This document shows, in pieces, positions 50,051-59,110 of a stretch of 64,000 nucleotides of DNA. Both the position numbers and the translations under genes were made by a program. The notes under the pieces are model-generated. The model was not told the origin of the DNA, did no database searches, and was given only the letters and a program-made list of their open reading frames with translations. The stretch's first letter is position 1. Every line of letters begins with the position of its first letter. Source of the DNA: Myxococcota bacterium (GTDB taxonomy: Bacteria; Myxococcota_A; Bradymonadia; UBA7976; UBA1532); NCBI GenBank assembly GCA_963169045.1, contig CAUJDF010000048.1, positions 37,426 through 101,425 on the forward strand, given 5' to 3'.

Positions 50051-50503
50051 ATGCTCGCCATCGGCACCATCGCCCCCGACTTCACCGCCACCGACGACCA
50101 GGGCCGCGCCCTCCGCCTGCGCGACCTGCTCGCCGAGGGGCCGCTCGTCCTCTACTTCTACCCGGCCGACTTCACGCCGGGCTGCACCAAGGAGGCGTGC
50201 ATGTTCCGGGACGCCCACGAGGACCTCGTGGCCGCCGGCATCCGCGTCCTCGGCGTCAGCCCGCAGGACGAGGCGAGCCACCGCAAGTTTCGCGAGGCCC
50301 ACCGCCTGCCGTTCGCGCTCGTCGCCGATCCCGAGAAGGCGGTCGTGCGCGCCTACGACGTCGACGGACCGCTCGGCTTCGGCGTCCGCCGCGTCAGCTA
50401 CCTGATCGAGCGCGACGGCCGCATCGCCGACGCGACGCAGGCCGACCTGCGCATCGGCCGGCACGAGGAATTCGTGGAGCGGGTGCTGAAGCGGCGGGCG
50501 TAG
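50051..50503 (+). CDS. bcp: Bcp-type peroxiredoxin (thioredoxin-dependent thiol peroxidase)
   Basis: A 150-residue AhpC/TSA-family protein. The peroxidatic site is FTPGCTKEAC, where the first Cys attacks peroxide and the second, five residues on, is the resolving Cys as in E. coli Bcp. PDFTATDDQGRALRLRDLL and the ALVADPEKAVVRAYDV segment also match. It reduces hydroperoxides using thioredoxin in the cytoplasm. The ATG at 50051 gives the usual Bcp beginning MLAIGTIAPDF; an earlier in-frame start at 50015 adds 12 unlikely residues. The upstream gap (49851-50050) has an AT-rich patch near 49917-49938 that may hold a promoter. Confidence 0.94.
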   Translation: MLAIGTIAPDFTATDDQGRALRLRDLLAEGPLVLYFYPADFTPGCTKEACMFRDAHEDLVAAGIRVLGVSPQDEASHRKFREAHRLPFALVADPEKAVVRAYDVDGPLGFGVRRVSYLIERDGRIADATQADLRIGRHEEFVERVLKRRA

Positions 50504-50510
50504 CGGGGGG

Positions 50511-51740
50511 TCAGCGGGCGGAGATGCGGAGGACGGCGTCGCCGACGCCGTCGACGACGTAGACGCGGCCCTGGGCGTCGACCTCGATGCCCATCAGGCC
50601 GCCTGCGCGCACGTGGCTCCCGAGATCGAGCCAGTCGAGCAGCCGGCCGTCGAGGTCGTAGGCGTACAGCTTCGAGGTGCCGTTGTCGCCCACGAACAGG
50701 ACGCCGTCGTGGAGCGCGATGCCGCTCGGACGCTCGAGGCCGTCGACGAGCGTGCGGATGTCGGCGTCGTTGACGTGGTACTGCGTGCCGCCGTCGTAGT
50801 TGGGGAAGATCGGCCGCCCGCGGCGCCCCGTCTGCGTGTCGAGCACGGCGACGCGGCCGTTGCCGGTGTCGGCGACGTACAGCAGCTTGCTCGCCGCGTC
50901 GAACGCAAGGTGGCTCGGCACGTTCTCCACGTAGCCGACCTCGCCCTCGGCGTAGCGCAGCACCTCGCCGTCGGAGTGGTCCTCCTGCCCGGGGCCGTGG
51001 TCCCGGCCGAAGTCGTAACGCGCCAGCGCCCGGTGGTAGCCGTCGAACACCCAGTAGGCGTTGCCCGTGTCCCAGGCGATGCCCACCGCGTCCGGGCTGT
51101 TGTGGAGCATGTCGAGGTGCGAGGCGTGGCCGGCGTCGAAGAGCTCGAGATCGGTCGGCCACAGCGTCGGACCCATGAAGTCTTCCGGCGTCGTCGGCTG
51201 GGTGATCTCGCTCTCCTCGTGCACGGTGGCCATGAAGCCGGGCTGGCCGAAGGCGAGGCCGGCGCCCCGCGGCATGAAGTGCGTGCCGCCGCGGCTGCGG
51301 TACTTGCGCGCGCGCTGCCCCGGCTCGCCGTGGTCGAAGACGACGACCATCGACTCCTGGGCCTGGTTGAGGATCCAGAGTTGCTCGGGCGCCTCGGGGT
51401 TGATGCCGAGGTCGCGCGGCTCGTCGAGGCCCTCGAGGCGGCCGGCGATGCGCTTCAGGTCGACGGCGTCGACGGTGTGGGCGCCGTCGCCGAGCACGGC
51501 GAGGCCCGGCGGCGGGGGCGCGGCGTCGGGCTCGGGCGCCGCGTCGGGCGCGGGCGCCTCGGCGTCGGGGGCGGCGACGGCCGCGTCGGGATCCGGTCCC
51601 GGCTCGGGGCTCTTCGCGGCGTCGGCGTCGAGACCCGCGTCGGCGGCCACGGGAATCGACTCGCCGCCGTCGTCGCTCGCGCCGCACCCCGCGACGCCCA
51701 GCGCCGCCGCCCACAACCAACTCGCTCCAACGTTCCGCAT
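50511..51740 (-). CDS. NHL/beta-propeller lipoprotein
   Basis: A 409-residue lipoprotein (signal MRNVGASWLWAAALGVAGC) with GGAGG before the ATG. An Asp/Ala/Pro-rich linker (residues about 25-80) leads to a six-bladed-type propeller with NHL-like strands: HLAFDAASKLLYVADTGNGR, RPSGIALHDGVLFVGDNGTS and LMGIEVDAQGRVYVVDGVGD. The propeller probably binds protein or sugar outside the cytoplasm; no catalytic residues are evident. It is divergent from the Ser/Thr kinase operon, 97 bases apart. Confidence 0.83.
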   Translation of the reverse strand: MRNVGASWLWAAALGVAGCGASDDGGESIPVAADAGLDADAAKSPEPGPDPDAAVAAPDAEAPAPDAAPEPDAAPPPPGLAVLGDGAHTVDAVDLKRIAGRLEGLDEPRDLGINPEAPEQLWILNQAQESMVVVFDHGEPGQRARKYRSRGGTHFMPRGAGLAFGQPGFMATVHEESEITQPTTPEDFMGPTLWPTDLELFDAGHASHLDMLHNSPDAVGIAWDTGNAYWVFDGYHRALARYDFGRDHGPGQEDHSDGEVLRYAEGEVGYVENVPSHLAFDAASKLLYVADTGNGRVAVLDTQTGRRGRPIFPNYDGGTQYHVNDADIRTLVDGLERPSGIALHDGVLFVGDNGTSKLYAYDLDGRLLDWLDLGSHVRAGGLMGIEVDAQGRVYVVDGVGDAVLRISAR

Positions 51741-51837
51741 TCCGACCTCCGGAGCGGCAGGGTACGCCGAACGACCGATGAAATGTCGAACATCGAACCT
51801 TCTTGACGCCACCTCTCTCCATCGGCGGAATGCACGC

Positions 51838-53487
51838 ATGGCCCACGAGGACAGCGAAGCGTCCGCCGTCGGCCGGGTGATCGCCGGCAAGTACGAAGTC
51901 TGCGAGATCCTGGGCGTCGGCGGCTTCGGCGCCGTGTACCGCGCCGTGCAGCGGCCGGTGGGCCGCGCCGTCGCGCTCAAGCTCATCCGTCCGGGGCACG
52001 CCGAGTCGAAGGAGGTCGCCGCGCGGTTCTTCCGCGAGGCGCGCGCCGTCGCGCAGCTCCGCGATCCGGCGGTCGTCACCCTGCACGACTACGGCGAGGA
52101 GGCCGACGGCACCCTCTACATGGTCTTCGAGCTGCTCGACGGCCGCACGCTCGACCAGGTGACCGCCCGGGGGCCGATGGAGCAGGTGCGCGCCGCGTTC
52201 GTGCTGGTGCACGCGCTGCGGGCGCTCGCCGAGGCCCACGCGATCGGCATCGTCCACCGCGACCTGAAGCCGGCGAACATCATGCTCATCGAGAGCGCGC
52301 TCGGTGAGGAGGCGGTCAAGGTCCTCGACTTCGGCATCGCCAAGGTGCTGCGCCGCACCGACGCCGCCCCCGACACCGTCGAGACGGTCGACGGCATGGT
52401 GCTCGGCACGCCCCGCTACATGGCCCCGGAGCAGGCGCGGGCCGAGGACGTCGACGCGCGCGCCGACCTGTACTCGCTGGGCGTCGTCGGCTACACGCTG
52501 CTCGCGGGCCGCGCGCCCTTCGAGAACGGGTCGGCGATCCAGATCCTGGTGGCGCACCTCACCGAGGCGCCGCCGCCCTTCGCCCCGGCGCTCGGCGTCC
52601 GCCCGGCGCTCGACGCGGCGATCCGGCGCGCGCTCGAGAAGGACCCGGCGCGCCGCTTCCAGTCCGCCGGCGAGATGTCGCGCGCCCTGCAGGACGCCTT
52701 CCCCGAGGTGGCGTTCACGGCGTCGCGGCCGCCGTCGGCGCCGCGCTCCGCGGCCGGGCCCTCCGACGCGCTGGCGCAGACGGCGCTGGCGGAGGTGTCC
52801 GAGGAGGTCCGGTCGGCCAGCGGCGCGTCGCCGGCCCTGGCGACCGTGTCCGGGGCCGAGCCGCAGGGCGGTCCGTCGCGCCACACCGCGGCGATCGCAC
52901 CGACCGCGCCGCCGCCCGAGGCGCCGGCATCGGAGGCGACCGCCGCGCGCCGGACGACCGCCGTCGCGCCGCCGCGGGGCGACGGCGGGACGTCGCGGGA
53001 GTTCGCCGGGGTCGTCGCGGTGGAGGCGCCCGCGCCGGCGCCGCGACGCTGGCCGCTCGTCGCGGTCGCGGCGCTCGCGCTGGCGACGGGCGGCTGGCTG
53101 CTGTTCGGGCCGGGATCGACGGGGACGGAAGCGCCGCCCGCGGCAGCGCCGGCGGTGGGGAGCGCGGCCGCGATCGCCGCGCCGGGGAGCGCGGCCGCGA
53201 TCGCCGCGGCGCCTCCGGTCGCCCCGCCGCCGCCGGTCCCCGACGCGGGCCTCGCCGCCGCGCCGCCGCCGGTGGCGGACGGCGTCGCCCCCGCGGCGCC
53301 GCCGGTCTCCGCGGCCCCGGCGCCCGGCCTCGCCGCGAGCCTCGTCGCGCCCGGCGCCGCCCGCGTCGCCGCCACGCCCTCCTCGGCCGCGCGGCCCGCG
53401 CGCCCGGCCCCCGAGCCCAGACCCGATCCGCGGCCCGTGCCGCCGAGCGCGCCCGCCGACGAGAAGCTCGTCGTCCCGGAGTTCTGA
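51838..53487 (+). CDS. Membrane Ser/Thr protein kinase (Pkn type)
   Basis: A 549-residue eukaryotic-like kinase. The kinase domain (about 17-280) has GVGGFGAVYRA, AVALKLI, the catalytic loop HRDLKPANIM (Asp about 142), DFGIAKV and TPRYMAPEQARAEDVDARAD, so it looks active. A Pro/Ala/Ser-rich region follows, then one membrane helix (about 403-424, WPLVAVAALALATGGWLLFG) and a long Ala/Pro-rich exterior tail without PASTA repeats. It starts a three-gene operon; the TPR gene begins directly after its stop. Confidence 0.93.
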   Translation: MAHEDSEASAVGRVIAGKYEVCEILGVGGFGAVYRAVQRPVGRAVALKLIRPGHAESKEVAARFFREARAVAQLRDPAVVTLHDYGEEADGTLYMVFELLDGRTLDQVTARGPMEQVRAAFVLVHALRALAEAHAIGIVHRDLKPANIMLIESALGEEAVKVLDFGIAKVLRRTDAAPDTVETVDGMVLGTPRYMAPEQARAEDVDARADLYSLGVVGYTLLAGRAPFENGSAIQILVAHLTEAPPPFAPALGVRPALDAAIRRALEKDPARRFQSAGEMSRALQDAFPEVAFTASRPPSAPRSAAGPSDALAQTALAEVSEEVRSASGASPALATVSGAEPQGGPSRHTAAIAPTAPPPEAPASEATAARRTTAVAPPRGDGGTSREFAGVVAVEAPAPAPRRWPLVAVAALALATGGWLLFGPGSTGTEAPPAAAPAVGSAAAIAAPGSAAAIAAAPPVAPPPPVPDAGLAAAPPPVADGVAPAAPPVSAAPAPGLAASLVAPGAARVAATPSSAARPARPAPEPRPDPRPVPPSAPADEKLVVPEF

Positions 53488-54426
53488 ATGCGGTTCATCG
53501 CCGCCGCCCTCGCCTGCGCCCTCGCCGCACCGGCCGGCGCCACGACGCCGCCGCCGGCCGACGCTCCGCCCGCCGAGCCCGGCAGGGCGGGCCTCGCCGC
53601 GGCGCAGCAGCACATCGACGCCGCCGCCGGACACTTCCGCGCGGGCGCCTACGAAGCGGCGCTGACCGAGCTGCGCGCCGCCGAGCAGATCACCGCCGCC
53701 GCCAACGATCCGGCCCTGGCGCAGGTGCGCTTCAACATCGCGCGCTGCTACGAGGAGCTGAACCGGCCGCAGGAGGCGCTCGCCGCCTACGAGGCGTACG
53801 ACAAGCTGCCCGACGACCCGCACCGCAAGGCGCGCGCCCTCCGCGCAGTGCAGGCGCTCGAGCAGCGCACCTTCGGCGCGCTCTCCGTCTCGTGCACCCA
53901 GCCCGGCGCGGTCGTGCGCATCCCCGGCCTCGTCGAGGCGGCGCAGCCCTGCCCCTTCTCCCGCGAGCGCGTGCCGCCCGGACGCTACACCGCCGAGGCG
54001 ACGCTGGCCGGCCAGCCCCCGCAGTCCCGCGAGGTGGTCGTCGAGGCAGGCGCCGGCGCCACGGTGTCCTTCGCCTTCGCCGCGCCGACGTTCACGGCGA
54101 GCGGCGTCGTCGAGCCGCCGCCCGAGCCGATCGATCCGTGGCCCTGGGTGGCCTTCGGGGCCGGCGCCGCCGCCCTCGCCGCGGGCGGCGTGCTCACCGC
54201 CAGCGCGATCGACCGGCGGGACGAGGCCGAGACGCTGTCGCCCGGCGGCGAGCGCGACGACGTCGTCGACACGTTCGAGCAGCGCCGCACGCTGAGCTAC
54301 GTGGCCTGGGGCGTCGCCGGCGCCGCCGTCGCCACCGGCGTCTGGCTGTTGTTCCGCGGCGACGGCGACGCGACGACGCCCCCCGCCGCCTCCCGCGCCC
54401 CGCTCGGAGTGGGCTTCACATGGTGA
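53488..54426 (+). CDS. TPR protein with PEGA-like domain and membrane helices
   Basis: A 312-residue exported protein. A signal peptide (MRFIAAALACALAAPAGA) precedes TPR-like helices (HFRAGAYEAALTELRAAEQI, FNIARCYEELNRPQEALAAY). A PEGA-like beta domain follows (LSVSCTQPGAVVRIPG, RVPPGRYTAEATLAG), then two hydrophobic segments (VAFGAGAAALAAGGVLTASA and VAWGVAGAAVATGVWLLF). This layout is common next to Pkn kinases in myxobacteria. Its ATG abuts the kinase stop with no gap. The 3' end overlaps the next gene by 7 bases. Confidence 0.8.
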   Translation: MRFIAAALACALAAPAGATTPPPADAPPAEPGRAGLAAAQQHIDAAAGHFRAGAYEAALTELRAAEQITAAANDPALAQVRFNIARCYEELNRPQEALAAYEAYDKLPDDPHRKARALRAVQALEQRTFGALSVSCTQPGAVVRIPGLVEAAQPCPFSRERVPPGRYTAEATLAGQPPQSREVVVEAGAGATVSFAFAAPTFTASGVVEPPPEPIDPWPWVAFGAGAAALAAGGVLTASAIDRRDEAETLSPGGERDDVVDTFEQRRTLSYVAWGVAGAAVATGVWLLFRGDGDATTPPAASRAPLGVGFTW

Positions 54427-55427
54427 GACGCGCCGTCCCGCTGTTCGCGCTGCTGCTGGCCGGCTGCATCGCCGATCCGAAGCTCAAGCAGTGCATCGAC
54501 GTGCCCGCCGGCGCCGAGGGCTGCGGCAGCCCGTGCGAGGTCTACTGCGCCACGCTCGCCGAGCACTGCCCGGGCGAGCTGCCGGGCGGCGATCCGGGCG
54601 CCGCCCTCGCGGCGTGCCGCGCCCGCTGCAACGAGTACAAGGACGACGGCGCGTTCGGCGACACCGACGGGGACACCCTCCAGTGTCGCCTCACGTTCGC
54701 CGCGCGGGCCGCCGGCGGCGAGGCCTCCGCCTGCCCGCCTGCGGGCTTCGTGGGCGGCGGCGTGTGCGTCGACAGCTGCACGACCTACTGCCGGCTCGTG
54801 ACGAAGGCCTGCCCGGACGCCTACCCCGCCGGCGACACCGAGGCGTGCCTCGGCAGCTGCGCCGCCTTCCCGAAGCCGGTGAGCGCGGGGAGCGCCAGCG
54901 AGAACAGCCTCGCCTGCCGCATCGGCTTCGCCCGCCGCGCGCAGGACGACGCGGCCACCCACTGCCCGGGGGCGAGCATGCTCGGCGCCGGCCGGTGCGG
55001 CGACGTGTGCGAGGCCTACTGCGACCAGGTCGACCGCAACTGCAGCGCCCTCTGCGACCCGGAGACGCCCGGCTGCACGAAGCCGGCGGTCTACGAGAGC
55101 CGCGAGATCTGCCTCGCCACCTGCGCCTTCTTCGACAAGGAGGGCGACTTCGCGGGCTGGAAGACCGAGGACGACTCGGTGCAGTGCCGCGCCTACCACG
55201 CGAGCTACCCGGCGACGCTGGACCCGGCCACGCACTGCCCGCACAGCGAGGCCTACAACCCCTTGCACTGCGGCAGCCGCTGCGACAAGTACTGCCGCGT
55301 GATGGGCGCCCACTGCGGGAACTACGCCAGCGACGACGAGTGCCGGACGGCCTGCCGCGACTTCCCGCCGGAGCGCCTCCTCTTCCCCGATCCCGCCTCC
55401 GACGAAGAGTGCCTGCCGAAGCCCTGA
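54420..55427 (+). CDS. Cys-rich repeat lipoprotein of kinase operon
   Basis: A 335-residue lipoprotein (signal MVRRAVPLFALLLAGC). It holds about four repeats of a ~70-residue cysteine module, each with a CxxYC pattern: CEVYCATLAEHC, CTTYCRLVTKAC, CEAYCDQVDRNC and CDKYCRVMGAHC. Each is followed by a short acidic loop and a CRxxF- or CRxxY-like strand. Disulfide-linked repeats outside the cytoplasm are likely. It overlaps the TPR gene by 7 bases and ends the operon. Family not recognised. Confidence 0.8.
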   Translation: MVRRAVPLFALLLAGCIADPKLKQCIDVPAGAEGCGSPCEVYCATLAEHCPGELPGGDPGAALAACRARCNEYKDDGAFGDTDGDTLQCRLTFAARAAGGEASACPPAGFVGGGVCVDSCTTYCRLVTKACPDAYPAGDTEACLGSCAAFPKPVSAGSASENSLACRIGFARRAQDDAATHCPGASMLGAGRCGDVCEAYCDQVDRNCSALCDPETPGCTKPAVYESREICLATCAFFDKEGDFAGWKTEDDSVQCRAYHASYPATLDPATHCPHSEAYNPLHCGSRCDKYCRVMGAHCGNYASDDECRTACRDFPPERLLFPDPASDEECLPKP

Positions 55428-55498
55428 CCGAACGTCGTTGTCCCGGCGAGAGGCCCCGACCATAATCGGCCCGTTTGGCGTGCGAACGGGGGTCGCCG

Positions 55499-58400
55499 GT
55501 GGGTAACCAGTTCCTCGACGAGGACGATCGTCTTCAGCGGCAGGCCCCCAAGCGCACGACGGCGCCCCAGGGCGACGACCAGGCCGACGAGCACCAGGAC
55601 GCGACGATGCGCGAGGCCGGCCGCGACTACACGCGGCAGCTGGCCGGCGGCGAGTCCCAGGACCTCGTGAGCCGCACGCCCGCCGGCACCCCCGCGGGTG
55701 TCGACCAGGGCCGGCTGCTGCAGCAGTCCTTCGTGCGCGGCAGGGCCGACGGCGCCGAGCTCGCCGATCAGTGGCGCGTGGAGGCGGAGCAGTCGCAGGC
55801 CGAGGGCGAGGATCCGAACGCCGCGCCGGCGCCGGTCGTCGCCGAGAAGGGCGCCGAGATGCAGCGCCTCGACGCGCTCGGCCCCGAGCCGGCGGCGCCC
55901 GTCGACCAGAAGGGCGCCGATCCCGTCGGCGGGGGCGCGATGGGCCCCGAGCAGAAGGGCCAGAAGGCGCCCGGCCAGAAGGGCCCCGAGCAGAAGGGGC
56001 CCGAACAGAAGGGCCCCGAGCAGAAGGGCCCCGAGGTCGAAGCGGGCGGGCCGGGCGGCGGTGCGCCCGTGGGACCGCCCGCCCCCGCGCCGATGTGCAC
56101 CTACGACCAGCTCGTGCTCGAAGAGGTCATGGCCGCCAACCAGACGGAGGCCCACGACGCTTCGGCGACGGCCACCGGCCCGGTGGTCGAGCAGGGCGCG
56201 ACCTCCGGCGCGAAGGAGTCGAAGGGCTTCGGCGCCAGCATGGTCTCCGCGCTCAGCCAGGCGGTCCTCGGCCCCATCTCGGGCGACTGGCGCAAGGGCA
56301 AGGCCGAGCAGTTCGACAAGATCTGGGGCGAGAAGTCGATCTACGGCGAAGGCGCCATCGCCAACCTGCAGAAGACGCTCGCCACGGTCCGCATGGTCGT
56401 CGACTCGGTGGGCAGCATCGCCAGCACGGTGGGCCTCTGGGCGAGCCTTCTCTCGCTCGTCGGCCTCATCCCCGGCCTGCAGCCGATCGGCGCGTTCCTG
56501 GCGGCGGTCGGCGAGGTCTGCACCGTCGTCGGCATCGCCTGCGCCGCGATCAACATCGCGCTGTCCGCGCTGAACATGGTCATCAGCCTGATCCGCCTGC
56601 TGTACGAGAAGATCGCCGGCGTCGAGTCGGGCGCGCAGTACGGCGCCATGTTCGTCGACGACCTGTTCAATATCGGCGCCAGCGTCGTCTCGATCGGCCT
56701 GTCGAGCGCCGGCGGCACCGTCCGCGCCGGCATGAAGGAGGCGGGCAAGGCCGGCGCCAAGGGCCTCATGCAGTCGGTCCGCAAGCCCGAGTTCTGGAAG
56801 GGCTTCGGCAACCAGTTCAAGGACTCGCTCAGCCGCAACCTCGTGCGCACGGGCCTGTCGAGCCCCATCAAGACGGTGGCGAAGCTCGGCGGCAAGCGGG
56901 TCGCGAGCGCGACCTCCAACCTGCTCGCCCACGGCGCCACGAAGGCCGGCGCCGGCACGATGGGCAGCTTCCGCGACATGTGGCGCACCATCCACAACGA
57001 CCAGGCGCAGCGCTGGGCGGGCACCGCCGTGAACCGCGGCCTGATGCAGAAGGGCGGCGCCAGCGAGGCTCTCGCCAAGGCCCCCAAGGAGAGCGTCACC
57101 GACGAGATGCTCGGCGCCTGGCGCGAGGAGAACCGGCAGGTCCGCGAGATCGTCAACACCCAGTTCGAGGCCACGGACTCGGTGGTGGTGAAGCCCCAGG
57201 GCGGCGGCATGCCCTACCGCGAGTACTCGGGGCACGTCTCCGCGACCGGCGAGACGACCCAGGCCGCCGCCGACCGGCTGCAGAAGATGGTGCCGGCGGC
57301 GCAGCCGACGATCGCCGCCGGTCCGGGCGCGACGCACGGCGCCGAGGCGGTCACCGAGTCGGTGAACGTCGTGAAGCACGGCGCCGGCAAGGCCATCGGC
57401 GACGCGCTCGTGCAGGGCGGGCGCCTCGACGCGGCGACGTCCGACGTGGCGGGCAACGCCTACTCCCGCTGGATCCGCAGCGGCATGCGCCAGACCATCA
57501 AGGAAGGCGCCGAGAAGCCGGCGAAGCGCGCGCTGACGCCCGACTACTCGAGCGGGCAGGACGAGCAGCAGACGCAGCCGAGCCCCGCGCCCGCGCCCGG
57601 CACCCAGCCGCCTCCGCCGCCCGCGCCGTCGCCCGCGCCCGCGCCCGCGCCGACCAGCCTGCCGGCGGCCCTGTCCGCCCTCGACGGGGGCAGCGGCGGC
57701 GGCGGCGGCGACGTCTCCGCCTCGGTCACCGCCCGCAGCGAGACGGCCGGCCAGTCGGTCGCCGCCAACATCTTCGCGCCCGAGACGTTCAGCGGCCCCG
57801 ACACCGCCCTCCCGCCCGAGAAGGGCCCGGTGGCGATGGAGGCCATCGCCCAGGTCAAGGCCCAGCGCGAAGTCCTGCTCGAGATGCAGAAGGGCCTCGA
57901 GGGCCGCCGCGGCGAGGCCAAGGTGGCGATCGTCGAGGCCAAGGAGACCTCGGCGCTCGGCGGCAAGTGGGCCGAGTTCGGCAAGGGCGTCCAGACCGAC
58001 GCCGCGGGCATGAAGCAGAAGTATGCCCAGAAGGGCACCGAGCTCGGCCAGGACGCGGTCAAGGCCGGCGAGGGCGCCACGAAGGCCGAGGAGGTCCAGG
58101 GCAAGGCGACGGGGATGTCCGAGAAGGCGGAGGGCACCCAGGGCAAGGGCAACGTCCAGCCCGCCAGCTTCCCCCAGAACCCGTCCGTCTGGCAGCGCGT
58201 GAAGCGCTTCTTCCTCGAGGGCGTCGTCGGCCGCTTCAACGCCGCGATGGACCGGGGCAAGCAGATCCTGACCGGCATCATCACCAAGGCCGTCATGGGC
58301 GCCATGAACATGGACGGCTTCAAGGCCAAGGTCGTCGAGGGCAAGGAGAAGGCGGTCAAGGGCCAGCAGGAGATGAAGACCTCCGAGGATCGCATGTCCA

Positions 58401-59110
58401 AGGGCGAGCAGAAGGCCGCCGAGATCCAGAAGGAGGGCACGTCGATCAAGGCCGACGCCGACTCGAAGTACGCCGAGTCGGTCCAGGTCGACGCGGAGTA
58501 CGGCCAGCGCGAGGCCGAGGTGGCGCAGCAGCTGGCGGCGCTCGACGCGCGCGAGGCAGCGCTCACCGCGAAGGCCGAGGAGTTCAAGGGCGCCTACCGT
58601 CAGCCCATCGACGCCACGAACGCCGAGATCCAGAAGGCGAACGCCGGCGTCGGCCTCGAGGAGCGGTCGAGCGCGACGGTCGACGCCGACGTGCAGGCCA
58701 TCCAGGAGAGCGTGACCGAGGTGCAGCAGGCGTCGCAGCGGGCGCTGTCCGAGGTGCGCGGCGCGCTGGCGCGCGTCTCCGGCGCGGCGCGGCAGGACGT
58801 GGACGCCGCCGCGCAGGGCAAGGGCGGTCAGGTCGAGCAGACGGGCAGTTCCCTCGCGCAGCGCCACACGCAGATCGAGGCGGCGCGCGCCGCCCGCGTG
58901 AACGGCATCGCCGCCGAGGCCCAGGGCATGGCCGGCCAGCAGCCCACGCCGGAGCGCACGAAGCGCCTCGGCGAGCTGCACCGCCAGCTGGCGCAGGAGG
59001 CGCGCGGCGTCGAGCAGACGAAGCAGTCGATCCTCGCGACGGCCCGGCAGGAGTACGGGCAGCTGCTCGAGGATCTCACCTCCGCGACGGCCACGCAGAC
59101 GCGCAAGTGA
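55499..59110 (+). CDS. Large effector- or structure-like protein with hydrophobic core and coiled coils
   Basis: A 1203-residue protein of unrecognised family. The GTG at 55499 is chosen for GGGGG six bases upstream. The N-terminal ~200 residues are polar, with tandem EQKGP repeats (residues about 148-178). Residues about 280-375 are strongly hydrophobic (GSIASTVGLWASLLSLVGLI, GEVCTVVGIACAAINIALSA), as in pore-forming or tape-measure proteins. A Pro/Ala linker lies near 700-725. The last ~400 residues are Lys/Glu/Gln-rich coiled coil. No signal peptide is seen. It heads a five-gene operon with GTGA overlaps; a secreted effector or scaffold is possible but unproven. Confidence 0.7.
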   Translation: MGNQFLDEDDRLQRQAPKRTTAPQGDDQADEHQDATMREAGRDYTRQLAGGESQDLVSRTPAGTPAGVDQGRLLQQSFVRGRADGAELADQWRVEAEQSQAEGEDPNAAPAPVVAEKGAEMQRLDALGPEPAAPVDQKGADPVGGGAMGPEQKGQKAPGQKGPEQKGPEQKGPEQKGPEVEAGGPGGGAPVGPPAPAPMCTYDQLVLEEVMAANQTEAHDASATATGPVVEQGATSGAKESKGFGASMVSALSQAVLGPISGDWRKGKAEQFDKIWGEKSIYGEGAIANLQKTLATVRMVVDSVGSIASTVGLWASLLSLVGLIPGLQPIGAFLAAVGEVCTVVGIACAAINIALSALNMVISLIRLLYEKIAGVESGAQYGAMFVDDLFNIGASVVSIGLSSAGGTVRAGMKEAGKAGAKGLMQSVRKPEFWKGFGNQFKDSLSRNLVRTGLSSPIKTVAKLGGKRVASATSNLLAHGATKAGAGTMGSFRDMWRTIHNDQAQRWAGTAVNRGLMQKGGASEALAKAPKESVTDEMLGAWREENRQVREIVNTQFEATDSVVVKPQGGGMPYREYSGHVSATGETTQAAADRLQKMVPAAQPTIAAGPGATHGAEAVTESVNVVKHGAGKAIGDALVQGGRLDAATSDVAGNAYSRWIRSGMRQTIKEGAEKPAKRALTPDYSSGQDEQQTQPSPAPAPGTQPPPPPAPSPAPAPAPTSLPAALSALDGGSGGGGGDVSASVTARSETAGQSVAANIFAPETFSGPDTALPPEKGPVAMEAIAQVKAQREVLLEMQKGLEGRRGEAKVAIVEAKETSALGGKWAEFGKGVQTDAAGMKQKYAQKGTELGQDAVKAGEGATKAEEVQGKATGMSEKAEGTQGKGNVQPASFPQNPSVWQRVKRFFLEGVVGRFNAAMDRGKQILTGIITKAVMGAMNMDGFKAKVVEGKEKAVKGQQEMKTSEDRMSKGEQKAAEIQKEGTSIKADADSKYAESVQVDAEYGQREAEVAQQLAALDAREAALTAKAEEFKGAYRQPIDATNAEIQKANAGVGLEERSSATVDADVQAIQESVTEVQQASQRALSEVRGALARVSGAARQDVDAAAQGKGGQVEQTGSSLAQRHTQIEAARAARVNGIAAEAQGMAGQQPTPERTKRLGELHRQLAQEARGVEQTKQSILATARQEYGQLLEDLTSATATQTRK

